Below, piece by piece: positions 1-5,860 of a stretch of 6,426 nucleotides of DNA. Below the pieces are notes generated by a model. That model did no database searches and had not been told where the DNA came from. It worked only from the letters and a program-made list of their open reading frames with translations. Within the stretch, counting starts at the first letter, position 1. Each line of letters opens with the position of its first letter. The DNA is from Burkholderiales bacterium (lineage in GTDB: Bacteria > Pseudomonadota > Gammaproteobacteria > Burkholderiales > CAIKXV01): assembly GCA_014379045.1 (NCBI GenBank), contig JACMMK010000318.1:1-6426 (forward strand), given 5' to 3'. Position numbers and translations under genes: made by a program.

Positions 1-208
1 GCGGCGTCGGTGGCGCGGGCGAACCTGCCTGGGCCGACGCGGCGAGCAAGCCGGGACTGACCGTGGCCAGTGCCGCCACAAGGACCAGCGCGTGGAAACC
101 TGAAGTTCTCGATCGCGGCGCTGTCGCGCCCACGAGGTGCGCCCACGGTACACGGCGCCCTCCCCACACAACGAGCGCGCGTACGCGACAGGCTGCAAAG
201 CGGGTCAT
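1..208 (-). CDS. N-terminus of a probable exported protein, cut by the left edge
   Basis: An open minus-strand frame runs off the window at base 1. It encodes a hydrophobic stretch (ALVLVAALATVSPGLLA) followed by an ASAQA-type signal peptidase I site, then a Gly/Ser/Pro/Ala-rich start of the mature chain. This looks like a Sec signal peptide, so the product is probably periplasmic or secreted. The ATG at 208 is in frame, 32 nt after the preceding dehydrogenase gene, but it leaves about 40 residues before the hydrophobic core, which is long for a signal peptide. An in-frame GTG at 133 would give a more usual short basic N-region, yet it has no clear Shine-Dalgarno sequence. The start is therefore open. 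The gene is co-directional with the operon upstream and is probably its fourth member. Too little of the mature protein is visible to name a family. It could be another solute receptor or an exported enzyme. Confidence 0.55.
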   Translation of the reverse strand, partial: MTRFAACRVRALVVWGGRRVPWAHLVGATAPRSRTSGFHALVLVAALATVSPGLLAASAQAGSPAPPTP

Positions 209-240
209 GGCGCGCCCCGAATCAGGAAGGGAACGCACGA

Positions 241-1149
241 TCATCGAGGTGCCGGGCTCGACGCCAGGATTTCGTCGTACCGCTCGTAGAGTCGCGAGTA
301 ATCGGTATCGCTCATGCCGAGCGTCATCGCGGCATCGAGGAAGTCGCGGGTGAGGGTGCCCCACGGCACCTGGGCCTCGAGCGACCCGGCGAGCGCCACC
401 GCCATCGTCAGATCCTTGCGCAGGTTGTAGACGCGTGACCGGGCATCCCACTTGCCGGACAGGATGTGGGCCGGGAAGCGGACTTCGCTGGCGTAACTGC
501 GCGCGTTCGCCACGTTGAACACACCGATCATGTCGGTCAGGCTGATCCCGGCGGCCTCGGCCATGCGCCCGCCCTCGCAGGTCGCGAAGAAGATCGTGTG
601 GCAAACCATGTTGTGAATCAGCTTCATCGTGTGACCCGCACCGCTGTCCCCGAGATGGAAGATCCGGTCGGCGATCACCTCGAGCAAGCGCCGCGTACGC
701 TCGAACGCCGCCCTGTCGCCGCCGATCATCAGGGTCAGCGTGCCGGCATCGGCGCCGGAGGCACCCCCGCTCATTCCCACATCGAGATAGGCGATGCCGC
801 GCTGTGCGGCGCGCGCGGCGAGCGCCCTGGTCTGCACCGGGTCCGAGGTCGTGAAGTCGTAGACCACGAGGCCGTCGGTCGCACGCGTGAGCACGCCTGG
901 GTCGTGCGCATCGCCATCGAAACACGCCGCAATCTCCGGCGTCGCGGGCACGACGAAGATGATCGCCTCGCAGGCGGCAGCCATCGCACCGGGGGGTGCG
1001 ATCTCGACCCCGCGCGCCTCGGCGAACGCCGTCCGGGCGTCGGGGGAAACATCCCACACCATCAACGGCACACCGCTCTTCTGAAAGTTGCGCGCGATGC
1101 CACCGCCCATGTTGCCCAAACCGACGACCCCTACCTTGCTTTCATTCAT
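241..1149 (-). CDS. NAD(P)-dependent beta-hydroxyacid dehydrogenase (3-hydroxyisobutyrate dehydrogenase family)
   Basis: This 302-residue protein has the length and motif order of the beta-hydroxyacid dehydrogenases (3-hydroxyisobutyrate, tartronate semialdehyde, 6-phosphogluconate). The N-terminal Rossmann domain opens with GLGNMGGGIARN (residues 10-21), the dinucleotide loop. Asp33 at the end of the second strand favours NAD over NADP. The substrate loop is DVGMSGGASGADAGTLT (123-139), and the helix with catalytic Lys176 and Asn180 reads GAGHTMKLIHN. The family oxidises a hydroxyacid to its semialdehyde or oxoacid, or does the reverse, in the cytosol. The start at 1149 is preferred over upstream in-frame codons because the glycine motif sits at the usual distance from it and AAGGGA lies 5 nt upstream. 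It follows the CocE-type hydrolase after 44 nt, so it may process the hydrolase product. The family is certain, the substrate is not. The variant loop DVGMSGG, in place of the commoner DAPVSGG, argues against a firm 3-hydroxyisobutyrate call. Confidence 0.94.
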   Translation of the reverse strand: MNESKVGVVGLGNMGGGIARNFQKSGVPLMVWDVSPDARTAFAEARGVEIAPPGAMAAACEAIIFVVPATPEIAACFDGDAHDPGVLTRATDGLVVYDFTTSDPVQTRALAARAAQRGIAYLDVGMSGGASGADAGTLTLMIGGDRAAFERTRRLLEVIADRIFHLGDSGAGHTMKLIHNMVCHTIFFATCEGGRMAEAAGISLTDMIGVFNVANARSYASEVRFPAHILSGKWDARSRVYNLRKDLTMAVALAGSLEAQVPWGTLTRDFLDAAMTLGMSDTDYSRLYERYDEILASSPAPR

Positions 1150-1154
1150 CGTCG

Positions 1155-1160
1155 TCCCTT
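1155..1160 (-). promoter_or_regulatory. Shine-Dalgarno site deciding the dehydrogenase start
   Basis: AAGGGA on the minus strand lies 5 nt before the ATG at 1149. It supports this start over the in-frame extension that reaches back into the hydrolase gene as far as 1395. Confidence 0.7.
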
Positions 1161-1170
1161 CCCGGGTCGT

Positions 1171-1186
1171 GCCCGTGCGCCCGTGC
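1171..1186. repeat. Two tandem copies of an 8-bp unit in the hydrolase-dehydrogenase spacer
   Basis: GCCCGTGC occurs twice back to back on the plus strand, inside the 44-nt spacer between the hydrolase stop and the dehydrogenase start. With only two copies it may be chance or a small slippage duplication. No function can be assigned. Confidence 0.5.
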
Positions 1187-1193
1187 CTGCAGG

Positions 1194-2876
1194 TTACTGC
1201 GCGGGGATCACCGGCAGCAACAGCCAGGACGCCCGGTCCCCGCCCGAATGGATCCGGTTCGTCGCGCCCGCGTTGTAGTCGGCGTTGTAGTGGGTGAAGT
1301 GTCCCGTCGCCACCCCGTCGCGGGGCGTGATGTCCAGACGCAGCTTGTGGCCTTTCCTGAACACCATGCTGGTCGGCCAGATCTCCACCTGGCACTCGAC
1401 CACCTCATCAGGTTTCAACCACCAGCGTTCGTCGTGCGCGTGATACGGCCGATACGGCAACGACTGTCTGTCGTCGAGCTTGCGGTGCGAAGCCCGCAGC
1501 CAGCCCTTGGTGACGCAACCGACCGGCTCGCCGCGCTGTCCGACTTCGCAGACGTCCTTGCCGTCGCCATCGATGTTGCGGATCGTCGCGTAGATGTCCA
1601 TGTCTTCCGACGTGCTCGACACCCACAGGTTGAGCACGATGGGACCGGTCACTTCGGTGTCCGCCGACATCGGCGGCGTTTCGAACGACACGCCGGAGCG
1701 TCCCGACACCGGACGGTAGTGGCCGGGGCCCGCGGAGTAGGCGATGGTCTTCGGCGCGGGCGGGGCGACATCGACCAGCTTGCCCTCGGCCGTTTCGCCT
1801 TTCGCAGGCGCGTCCTGTTCGAGGTTCAGGTAGAGCTTCGTCCACTGCGTGCGCGCGATCGGCCATTCATTCTCGGTGCGGAACGCATACGGCTTCGTGC
1901 TGCCACCGGTGCGGATCTCGAGCTTCACCGGCGGCTCGTCCATGATCCCCGTGTCGATGCCCTTCAACCAGTGGTCGAACCACCGGAGCTGATCGATGCG
2001 CGCTTCCTCGGCGTGGAACGGATGGAAGTGACTGCCGGTGTGGATGCGCAGCTTCTTGTGCGGGGACGCGGCCAGCATGAAGGCCTCGGTGTTGCCGCGC
2101 AGATGCATCGCGAACCCGCCCCAGTTGCCGACGCTGTACAGCGGCACCGTGATCCGGTCCCAGCGCGCGCTCACCTTGCGCCACTCGTCGGAGTCGAGGT
2201 CTTTCCTCATGTACTCCCAGAGGATGTTGTTGTTGAACGCGTCAGGGTTGTAGCTGCGCGGCCTGCCGAGCAGGTTGTGCGCCGCGGTGCTGTTGGCCCA
2301 CTGCGAGATGAACCCCATCGCGAAGATGCCACCGTGGTAACCCTGGTCGCGATACTGGTCGGCGCGCCCTTCCCACGGCATGATCGCCTTCAGCGACGGG
2401 GGCTGCAGGTTCGCGAGTCGCCACTGGAACGCCGCGTGATACGAAATGCCGAGCGCCCCCACATTGCCGTTGCACCACGACTGGCGCGCGATCCATTCGA
2501 CCGCATCGTACGAGTCGAGCCCCTCCTGATACGAACTGGGCTCGGACTTCCCCGGCGACTTGCCCGTGCCGCGCGTATCCACCCGCAGCAGCGCGTAGCC
2601 GCGCGGGCACCACCAGAGCGGATTGGCGGTCTCCCAGTTCATGTAGGGGTTCGCTGCTTCCTCCAACTCTTCGGGCGGTATCCACACCTTGTCCTTCTGG
2701 TAGGGACCGAGGTTCATGATCACCGGGAAACGCGCGTCGCCCCCGTCGGGCCGGAACACGTCGGCGAACAGCAGCGAGCCATCGCGCATCGGGATCTTCA
2801 CGTCCTTCTCGACGATCAGCTTGTAGTCGCGAGGCTGCGACAGGTTGGACAGGTCGGTCTTGTTCTGCTCTGGCAT
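1194..2876 (-). CDS. CocE/NonD family alpha/beta hydrolase (peptidase S15-like acyl esterase)
   Basis: This 560-residue protein resembles bacterial cocaine esterase and Xaa-Pro dipeptidyl-peptidases, which cleave esters or amides with a serine nucleophile. The order of parts fits: an IPMRDG strand (28-33), Tyr59 in GPYQK as probable oxyanion-hole residue, DTRGTGKSPG (100-109), WIARQSWCNGNVG (128-140) and the nucleophile elbow GISYH with Ser145. A helical cap follows. The probable catalytic His283 is in TGSHFHPF, before RWFDHWLKG. The remainder, from about 310 to the end, fits the jelly-roll domain of the family (PepX_C). Two departures are visible: the elbow reads GISYHA rather than GxSYxG, and the site of the cocaine esterase Asp (GWYD) is NWGG (251-254). 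No signal peptide is seen, so it should act in the cytosol. GGAG lies 7 nt before the ATG, and only 15 nt separate it from the receptor gene. The family is sure, the substrate unknown. Confidence 0.95.
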   Translation of the reverse strand: MPEQNKTDLSNLSQPRDYKLIVEKDVKIPMRDGSLLFADVFRPDGGDARFPVIMNLGPYQKDKVWIPPEELEEAANPYMNWETANPLWWCPRGYALLRVDTRGTGKSPGKSEPSSYQEGLDSYDAVEWIARQSWCNGNVGALGISYHAAFQWRLANLQPPSLKAIMPWEGRADQYRDQGYHGGIFAMGFISQWANSTAAHNLLGRPRSYNPDAFNNNILWEYMRKDLDSDEWRKVSARWDRITVPLYSVGNWGGFAMHLRGNTEAFMLAASPHKKLRIHTGSHFHPFHAEEARIDQLRWFDHWLKGIDTGIMDEPPVKLEIRTGGSTKPYAFRTENEWPIARTQWTKLYLNLEQDAPAKGETAEGKLVDVAPPAPKTIAYSAGPGHYRPVSGRSGVSFETPPMSADTEVTGPIVLNLWVSSTSEDMDIYATIRNIDGDGKDVCEVGQRGEPVGCVTKGWLRASHRKLDDRQSLPYRPYHAHDERWWLKPDEVVECQVEIWPTSMVFRKGHKLRLDITPRDGVATGHFTHYNADYNAGATNRIHSGGDRASWLLLPVIPAQ

Positions 2877-2883
2877 GACGCGT

Positions 2884-2887
2884 CTCC
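2884..2887 (-). promoter_or_regulatory. Shine-Dalgarno site of the CocE-type hydrolase
   Basis: GGAG lies 7 nt before the ATG at 2876, within the 15-nt spacer right after the receptor stop codon. This arrangement fits translational coupling of the two genes. Confidence 0.65.
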
Positions 2888-2891
2888 GTGC

Positions 2892-3863
2892 TTAGCGTTC
2901 AGGCTTGATGTCAGCGGCCTTGATCAGCGCCGCGGTCTTGTCGAAATCGGTCTTCACCTTGGCGGCGAACTGTTCGGGCGTGTTCGGTACGAACTCGATC
3001 GCCTTCGCAGCCCACGCGGCTTTCATCTCGGGCGCGGCGAGCAACCCGCCCAGGGTCGAGTTCAGGCGCACGACGATCTCGCGCGACGTACCCGCGGGTG
3101 CGAACACGCCCTCGATGCCGCTGATCTCGTAGGCCTTGAACCCCGACTCGGCGACGGTGGGCACGTCGGGCAGCAGCGGGTTGCGCCGTGTACCGGTGGT
3201 CGCCAGCGCACGCAGCCGACCGGAATCGATGTGCCCCTTCACCGCCGGCACATGGATGAACATGGTGTCGACGCGGCCGGCGACGAGATCGAGCACGGCG
3301 GGTGGACTGCCGCGATACGCGACATGCAGCATGTCGACCTTCGCCTCGAGCTTGAGCAGCTCGCCGGCGAGCTGGAAGTTGCTGCCGACACCGGTCGAGG
3401 CGAACGAGATCAGCCCTGGACGCGTGCGGCCGATGGCGACGAGCTCGCGCACGTTGCGTGCCGGCACCGCCGGATGCGCGACCAGCACGAAGTCGTAGGT
3501 GCTGACCTGGATCACCGGCGCAAGATGCCTGAGCGGGTCCCACGGCGGGGTGGCATTGAGCTGCGGACTGATGGTGACGAATGAACCCGGCTGCAGCAGC
3601 AACGTGTAGCCGTCGGGCGGCTGCCTGGCCGTGTACTCGTTCGCCACCATGCCTGCGGTGCCGGGACGGTTGTCGACGATCACCTGCACGCCGAGCGCGG
3701 GGACGAGCGCCTGTTGCAGCGCGCGCGCCGTGAGATCGGAGCCACCGCCAGGTGTCGAACCGGTAACCAGGCGCACCGGCTTGGCCGGGTACGGCTGGGC
3801 GACCACGAACGATGGCACGGGCAGCAGCATGACAGCGAACAGGCCAACGCCGAAACCACGCAT
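2892..3863 (-). CDS. Bug/TctC family periplasmic solute-binding receptor
   Basis: The 323-residue product is a tripartite tricarboxylate transporter-type substrate-binding protein (Bug family). It has a Sec signal peptide: Met-Arg, a hydrophobic core (GLFAVMLLP), then cleavage near FVVA-QPYP at about residue 22. The mature protein opens with the family signature YPAKPVRLV. It then has the ligand loop STPGGGSDLTARAL, VIVDNRPGTAG and PDGYTLLL, all at expected places. Further on, STGVGSNFQLAGELL and VAYRGSPPAVLDLVAGRVD match the second lobe, and LLPDVPTVAESG is the usual late motif. Such receptors bind carboxylates or similar small molecules in the periplasm. Many in Burkholderiales are orphans without adjacent TctA/TctB, as here within the window. 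The start at 3863 is chosen over the ATG at 3890 because it has a strong GGAGG 9 nt upstream and gives a compact signal peptide. It is first in the leftward operon. The ligand is unknown. Confidence 0.95.
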   Translation of the reverse strand: MRGFGVGLFAVMLLPVPSFVVAQPYPAKPVRLVTGSTPGGGSDLTARALQQALVPALGVQVIVDNRPGTAGMVANEYTARQPPDGYTLLLQPGSFVTISPQLNATPPWDPLRHLAPVIQVSTYDFVLVAHPAVPARNVRELVAIGRTRPGLISFASTGVGSNFQLAGELLKLEAKVDMLHVAYRGSPPAVLDLVAGRVDTMFIHVPAVKGHIDSGRLRALATTGTRRNPLLPDVPTVAESGFKAYEISGIEGVFAPAGTSREIVVRLNSTLGGLLAAPEMKAAWAAKAIEFVPNTPEQFAAKVKTDFDKTAALIKAADIKPER

Positions 3864-3869
3864 CTTTCG

Positions 3870-3879
3870 CCCCCTCCCC
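3870..3879 (-). promoter_or_regulatory. Strong Shine-Dalgarno site deciding the receptor start
   Basis: The minus strand reads GGGGAGGGGG, with GGAGG ending 9 nt before the ATG at 3863. The alternative ATG at 3890 lacks such a site and would add nine residues before a normal signal peptide. Confidence 0.75.
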
Positions 3880-3947
3880 GGTGAGGCCATCGTCTGGGCT
3901 GCGTGGTCAGTTCACCGTGGTTCGAGTCTAGCGCAATCGGTGCGTCG

Positions 3948-4490
3948 TCAGCGCGCGGGCTTGAGCTCGACGCGCTCGACCGTGACCGACGTTGCGCCGT
4001 CGGAGAACGTGGCGTCGCCATCCTGCACCAGGCATTGCAACTGCATCGAACGACGGGCGAGGGCAGCGAGTGCCAGGCTGGTGGTCGTCGGTATCTTCCA
4101 TATTGCGAGCGCATCGATCGGGCTCAGCAGATTGCGGTGTTCGTTCCACCAGAGATCGGCCGCGCGTCCGTATGCATATACCATCACCGTATCGCTGCGC
4201 CCGGCCGCTTTGCGCAACAGCCGCGGCTCAGGCAGCCCCACTTCGATCCAGGACCGGATCGCGCCGGTCAGATCCTTGCACCACAATGACGGTTCATCCT
4301 GCGTGCCCACGTCGCCACCGAAGGCCAGCTGGGGGTCGGCGTTGAGCGCGAACGCGAGCAACCGGATCATCATGCGTTCGTCGGTCTCGGACGGGTGCCG
4401 TGCCAGCGTCAGCGCGTGCGTCTGATAGTAGTGACGGTCGAGGTCATTGACCTGCAACTCTGCCTTGAACACCGTCGACTTGATTGCCAT
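3948..4490 (-). CDS. yaeQ: YaeQ family protein
   Basis: The 180-residue product matches YaeQ (181 residues in E. coli) along its length. Recognisable blocks are MAIKSTVFKAELQVNDLDR at the N-terminus, LTLARHPSETDERMMIRLLA (27-46), DEPSLW (65-70), SWIEVGLPEPRLLRKA (80-95), VYAYG (104-108) and WW (114-115). Structures of this family show a variant PD-(D/E)xK nuclease-like fold. Asp65/Glu66, Glu83 and Lys94 are candidates for the corresponding acidic and basic positions, but nuclease activity is not established. A role in suppressing loss of RfaH was proposed for the E. coli protein, and the function remains unclear. The start at 4490 is fixed by homology. The upstream sequence CTGGTGGTGCG holds only a weak ribosome site. 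It is divergent from the small gene at 4539 (48 bp between starts) and ends 84 bp before the receptor gene in the same direction. Confidence 0.96.
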   Translation of the reverse strand: MAIKSTVFKAELQVNDLDRHYYQTHALTLARHPSETDERMMIRLLAFALNADPQLAFGGDVGTQDEPSLWCKDLTGAIRSWIEVGLPEPRLLRKAAGRSDTVMVYAYGRAADLWWNEHRNLLSPIDALAIWKIPTTTSLALAALARRSMQLQCLVQDGDATFSDGATSVTVERVELKPAR

Positions 4491-4538
4491 CGCACCACCA
4501 GTGAAACAGAACGACACCATTGAACGAAAGGACCGCAC

Positions 4539-4826
4539 ATGGCGATGAAATCCGCTGATCTCGCCCGTTTGAAGGGCACGAAGATTATGGGCCAGATGAA
4601 ACAGGAGCGCGGTGCGGGTCGAGCCGCCGACGCCCCCGGCGCCGCGGTCGACAAACGAGAACAGCGGCGCCGCGATCAGGCCGCCGGGCTGGTGCCGTTC
4701 GCCGTCAAGCTCGACCACGAACTGATCAAGCAGGTGACCGCGCTCGCGCAGAGTCGCAAGGCCTCACTCACCGACGTGGTGGACGAGTTGCTGCGCAAAG
4801 CGCTCGGAGAACCCGGGAGCAAGTGA
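4539..4826 (+). CDS. Small basic protein with a ribbon-helix-helix-like C-terminus, function unknown
   Basis: A 95-residue protein with a good ribosome site (AAAGGA, 6 nt before ATG) and codon use like its neighbours. The first half is polar, basic and probably flexible, with MKSADLARLKGTK at the start and a charged DKREQRRRDQ stretch at 38-47. The second half reads as a short strand (VPFAVKL, 52-58), a helix (59-72), a turn, and a second helix (SLTDVVDELLRKAL, 76-89). This strand-helix-helix order fits the ribbon-helix-helix DNA-binding fold of CopG/Arc/ParG-type proteins, in which the strand pairs between two subunits and contacts DNA. The flexible basic tail before it recalls ParG-like arrangements. 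This is a judgement from the residue pattern, not a match to a named protein. No toxin-like or ParA-like partner is adjacent. It might regulate the divergent yaeQ or itself, or act as a general nucleoid or partition factor. Its existence as a gene is much surer than its role. Confidence 0.75.
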   Translation: MAMKSADLARLKGTKIMGQMKQERGAGRAADAPGAAVDKREQRRRDQAAGLVPFAVKLDHELIKQVTALAQSRKASLTDVVDELLRKALGEPGSK

Positions 4827-4903
4827 TCGCGGCCGGGCGCCTGATCCAGCGTCGTCTGCCGCGGGATGCGCGTGTTCTACGCAGGGCACTTGTCTGCGCC
4901 TGC

Positions 4904-4921
4904 GCGACGGCGTAGCGTCGC
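4904..4921. other. Short hairpin-forming inverted repeat in the spacer before the PEP-CTERM gene
   Basis: GCGACG and CGTCGC flank a 6-nt loop (GCGTAG). It lies 78 nt after the small gene's stop and just before a longer hairpin. Such short GC-rich stems are common by chance in DNA of this composition. Confidence 0.3.
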
Positions 4922-4925
4922 TGTC

Positions 4926-4959
4926 GAGGGGCGCCTTGACCGGCGGTGCGGCGCCCCTC
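4926..4959 (+). terminator. Perfect 10-bp GC-rich hairpin, possible terminator of the small RHH-like gene
   Basis: GAGGGGCGCC (4926-4935) pairs perfectly with GGCGCCCCTC (4950-4959) around a 14-nt loop. It stands 99 nt after the stop of the small gene and 40 nt before the ATG of the exported protein. No run of T follows, only CCCTTT at 4970-4975, so a classic intrinsic terminator is not shown. It could instead be a leader structure of the exported-protein mRNA. I find no convincing promoter in the 173-nt spacer (4827-4999). Confidence 0.4.
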
Positions 4960-4999
4960 AGCGTCTGACCCCTTTCGACCGCCGCACGGGAGACAGTTC

Positions 5000-5737
5000 A
5001 TGAAATCCACGCACACATTGCGCCGTCGCATGGCTGTTTGCGCTGCAGCATCTCTTGGCCTGGCAGGGTCGTTCGGCGCTGCGCAGGGCGCCTCGCTCGT
5101 ATTCACTGAACTCACCGGCGTCGCCGGCGGCACCCCCGCAGGCACGGCAGTGTTCCGCGCCGACCTGTCGAGCGTCGGGGTCGGCACGATGCAGTCGATC
5201 ACGATCCGCGACAACAGTTTCGGGCTCGGTGGCTCTCCAGGCAGGTTCAGCGGGTTCGACCTGGACGCGATCAAGCTGTCGACGACCTCGTGCGCGACCG
5301 CAGCGTGCGCGTCGGGGCTCGCCGGATTGGGCGTGTTCAACTTCGGCGCGGGCACGCTGTTCACACCCGGCGCCCAACGTGCGCCGGCCGACCCGAAACT
5401 GTTCGGCACCAACCCCGCAGGCACCGCGGTCGACAACGGCGTCGCTACGCTGGCCTTGTTCGACGGTAACTCCACTACCGATCCGACGGCCGATGGCTTC
5501 CTCAGCATGGGCGATGGCGGCGAACTCAGCTTCAATCTGACCTCCGCGGTATCGACTGCCGGGCTGTTCCTGTACATCGGCGAGGTCGGCGACAACGGGG
5601 AAGTGGCGGCAGGCGACGTGACGATCTCGTCGGACGTCCGGGTGGTGCCATTGCCGGGGTCGTTGCCGTTGATCGCAGGCGGACTGATGGCGGGCGCATT
5701 CGTGTTCAGGCGCCGTCGGCCGATGAGCGCGCACTGA
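5000..5737 (+). CDS. Exported protein with VPLP-type PEP-CTERM sorting domain
   Basis: A 245-residue secreted protein. The signal peptide has a basic start (MKSTHTLRRR), a hydrophobic core (12-27) and a likely cleavage site around AAQGA-S (31/32). The mature part is rich in Gly, Ala, Thr and Asp, with beta-type segments (SITIRDNSF, GFDLDAIKL, GELSFNL, AGLFLYIGEV) and a possible disulfide pair, Cys98 and Cys103. The last 30 residues form a tripartite sorting signal: VPLPGS, a membrane segment (LPLIAGGLMAGAFVF), then RRRR. This is the VPLP variant of PEP-CTERM, which exosortases process during delivery to the cell surface or exopolysaccharide matrix. The ATG at 5000 is chosen over the frame opening at 4946 because GGGAG lies 7 nt upstream and the signal peptide then starts correctly. 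No exosortase is in the window, so it must be encoded elsewhere. The role of the mature domain is unknown, though surface or biofilm matrix is plausible. Confidence 0.88.
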   Translation: MKSTHTLRRRMAVCAAASLGLAGSFGAAQGASLVFTELTGVAGGTPAGTAVFRADLSSVGVGTMQSITIRDNSFGLGGSPGRFSGFDLDAIKLSTTSCATAACASGLAGLGVFNFGAGTLFTPGAQRAPADPKLFGTNPAGTAVDNGVATLALFDGNSTTDPTADGFLSMGDGGELSFNLTSAVSTAGLFLYIGEVGDNGEVAAGDVTISSDVRVVPLPGSLPLIAGGLMAGAFVFRRRRPMSAH

Positions 5738-5762
5738 TTGCACATCACATGAATACGCGCGC

Positions 5763-5794
5763 CGGTCGCGTGGCGGTGAGGTAACGCGCGACCG
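5763..5794 (+). terminator. 8-bp hairpin after the PEP-CTERM gene, possible terminator
   Basis: CGGTCGCG (5763-5770) pairs with CGCGACCG (5787-5794) around a 16-nt loop, 25 nt after the stop codon. The position suits a terminator, but no T run follows. The rest of the 123-nt spacer up to 5860 holds a smaller stem (GCGCA/TGCGC, 5826-5840) just before the xfp ribosome site, and no convincing promoter. Confidence 0.3.
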
Positions 5795-5843
5795 ACGCAG
5801 CGGCAGGTTGCATGCCCCCGAACGGGCGCACTTGATGCGCGCT

Positions 5844-5855
5844 GGAGGGGAAAGG
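5844..5855 (+). promoter_or_regulatory. Ribosome-binding region of xfp
   Basis: GGAGG at 5844-5848 lies 12 nt before the ATG, which is long. AAAGG at 5851-5855 lies 5 nt before it. Either could serve. Together they support the start at 5861. Confidence 0.6.
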
Positions 5856-5860
5856 CAGCC

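Noticed and set aside
1..157. Alternative minus-strand start GTG at 157 behind GGGGAGGG
   Set aside because: The spacing looks good, but the frame encodes an Arg/Trp-rich chain. The frame with a clear signal peptide is preferred.
63..438. Two overlapping plus-strand frames at the left edge
   Set aside because: Arg-rich low-information translations that overlap the signal-peptide gene and the 3' end of the dehydrogenase. No ribosome site was seen.
996..3584. Very long plus-strand open frame (862 codons) opposite the receptor, hydrolase and dehydrogenase genes
   Set aside because: Its protein is rich in Arg, His, Val and Asp without recognisable motifs, and it lies antisense to three clearly homologous genes. 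It is a by-product of GC-rich codons lacking stops on the other strand.
3903..3947. Possible promoter between yaeQ and the receptor gene (TAGACT as a -10 box)
   Set aside because: No acceptable -35 element at the right distance. The 84-bp gap could hold a promoter but the sequence does not show one.
4884..4897. Possible sigma-54 promoter (GG-N10-GC) before the PEP-CTERM gene, as such genes are often RpoN-controlled
   Set aside because: Only the GG and GC pairs with correct spacing fit. The rest of the TGGCAC/TTGC consensus is missing, so it is likely chance.
5808..5836. Possible xfp promoter (TTGCAT, 17 nt, CTTGAT)
   Set aside because: The -10 match is poor (three of six) and overlaps a small hairpin.
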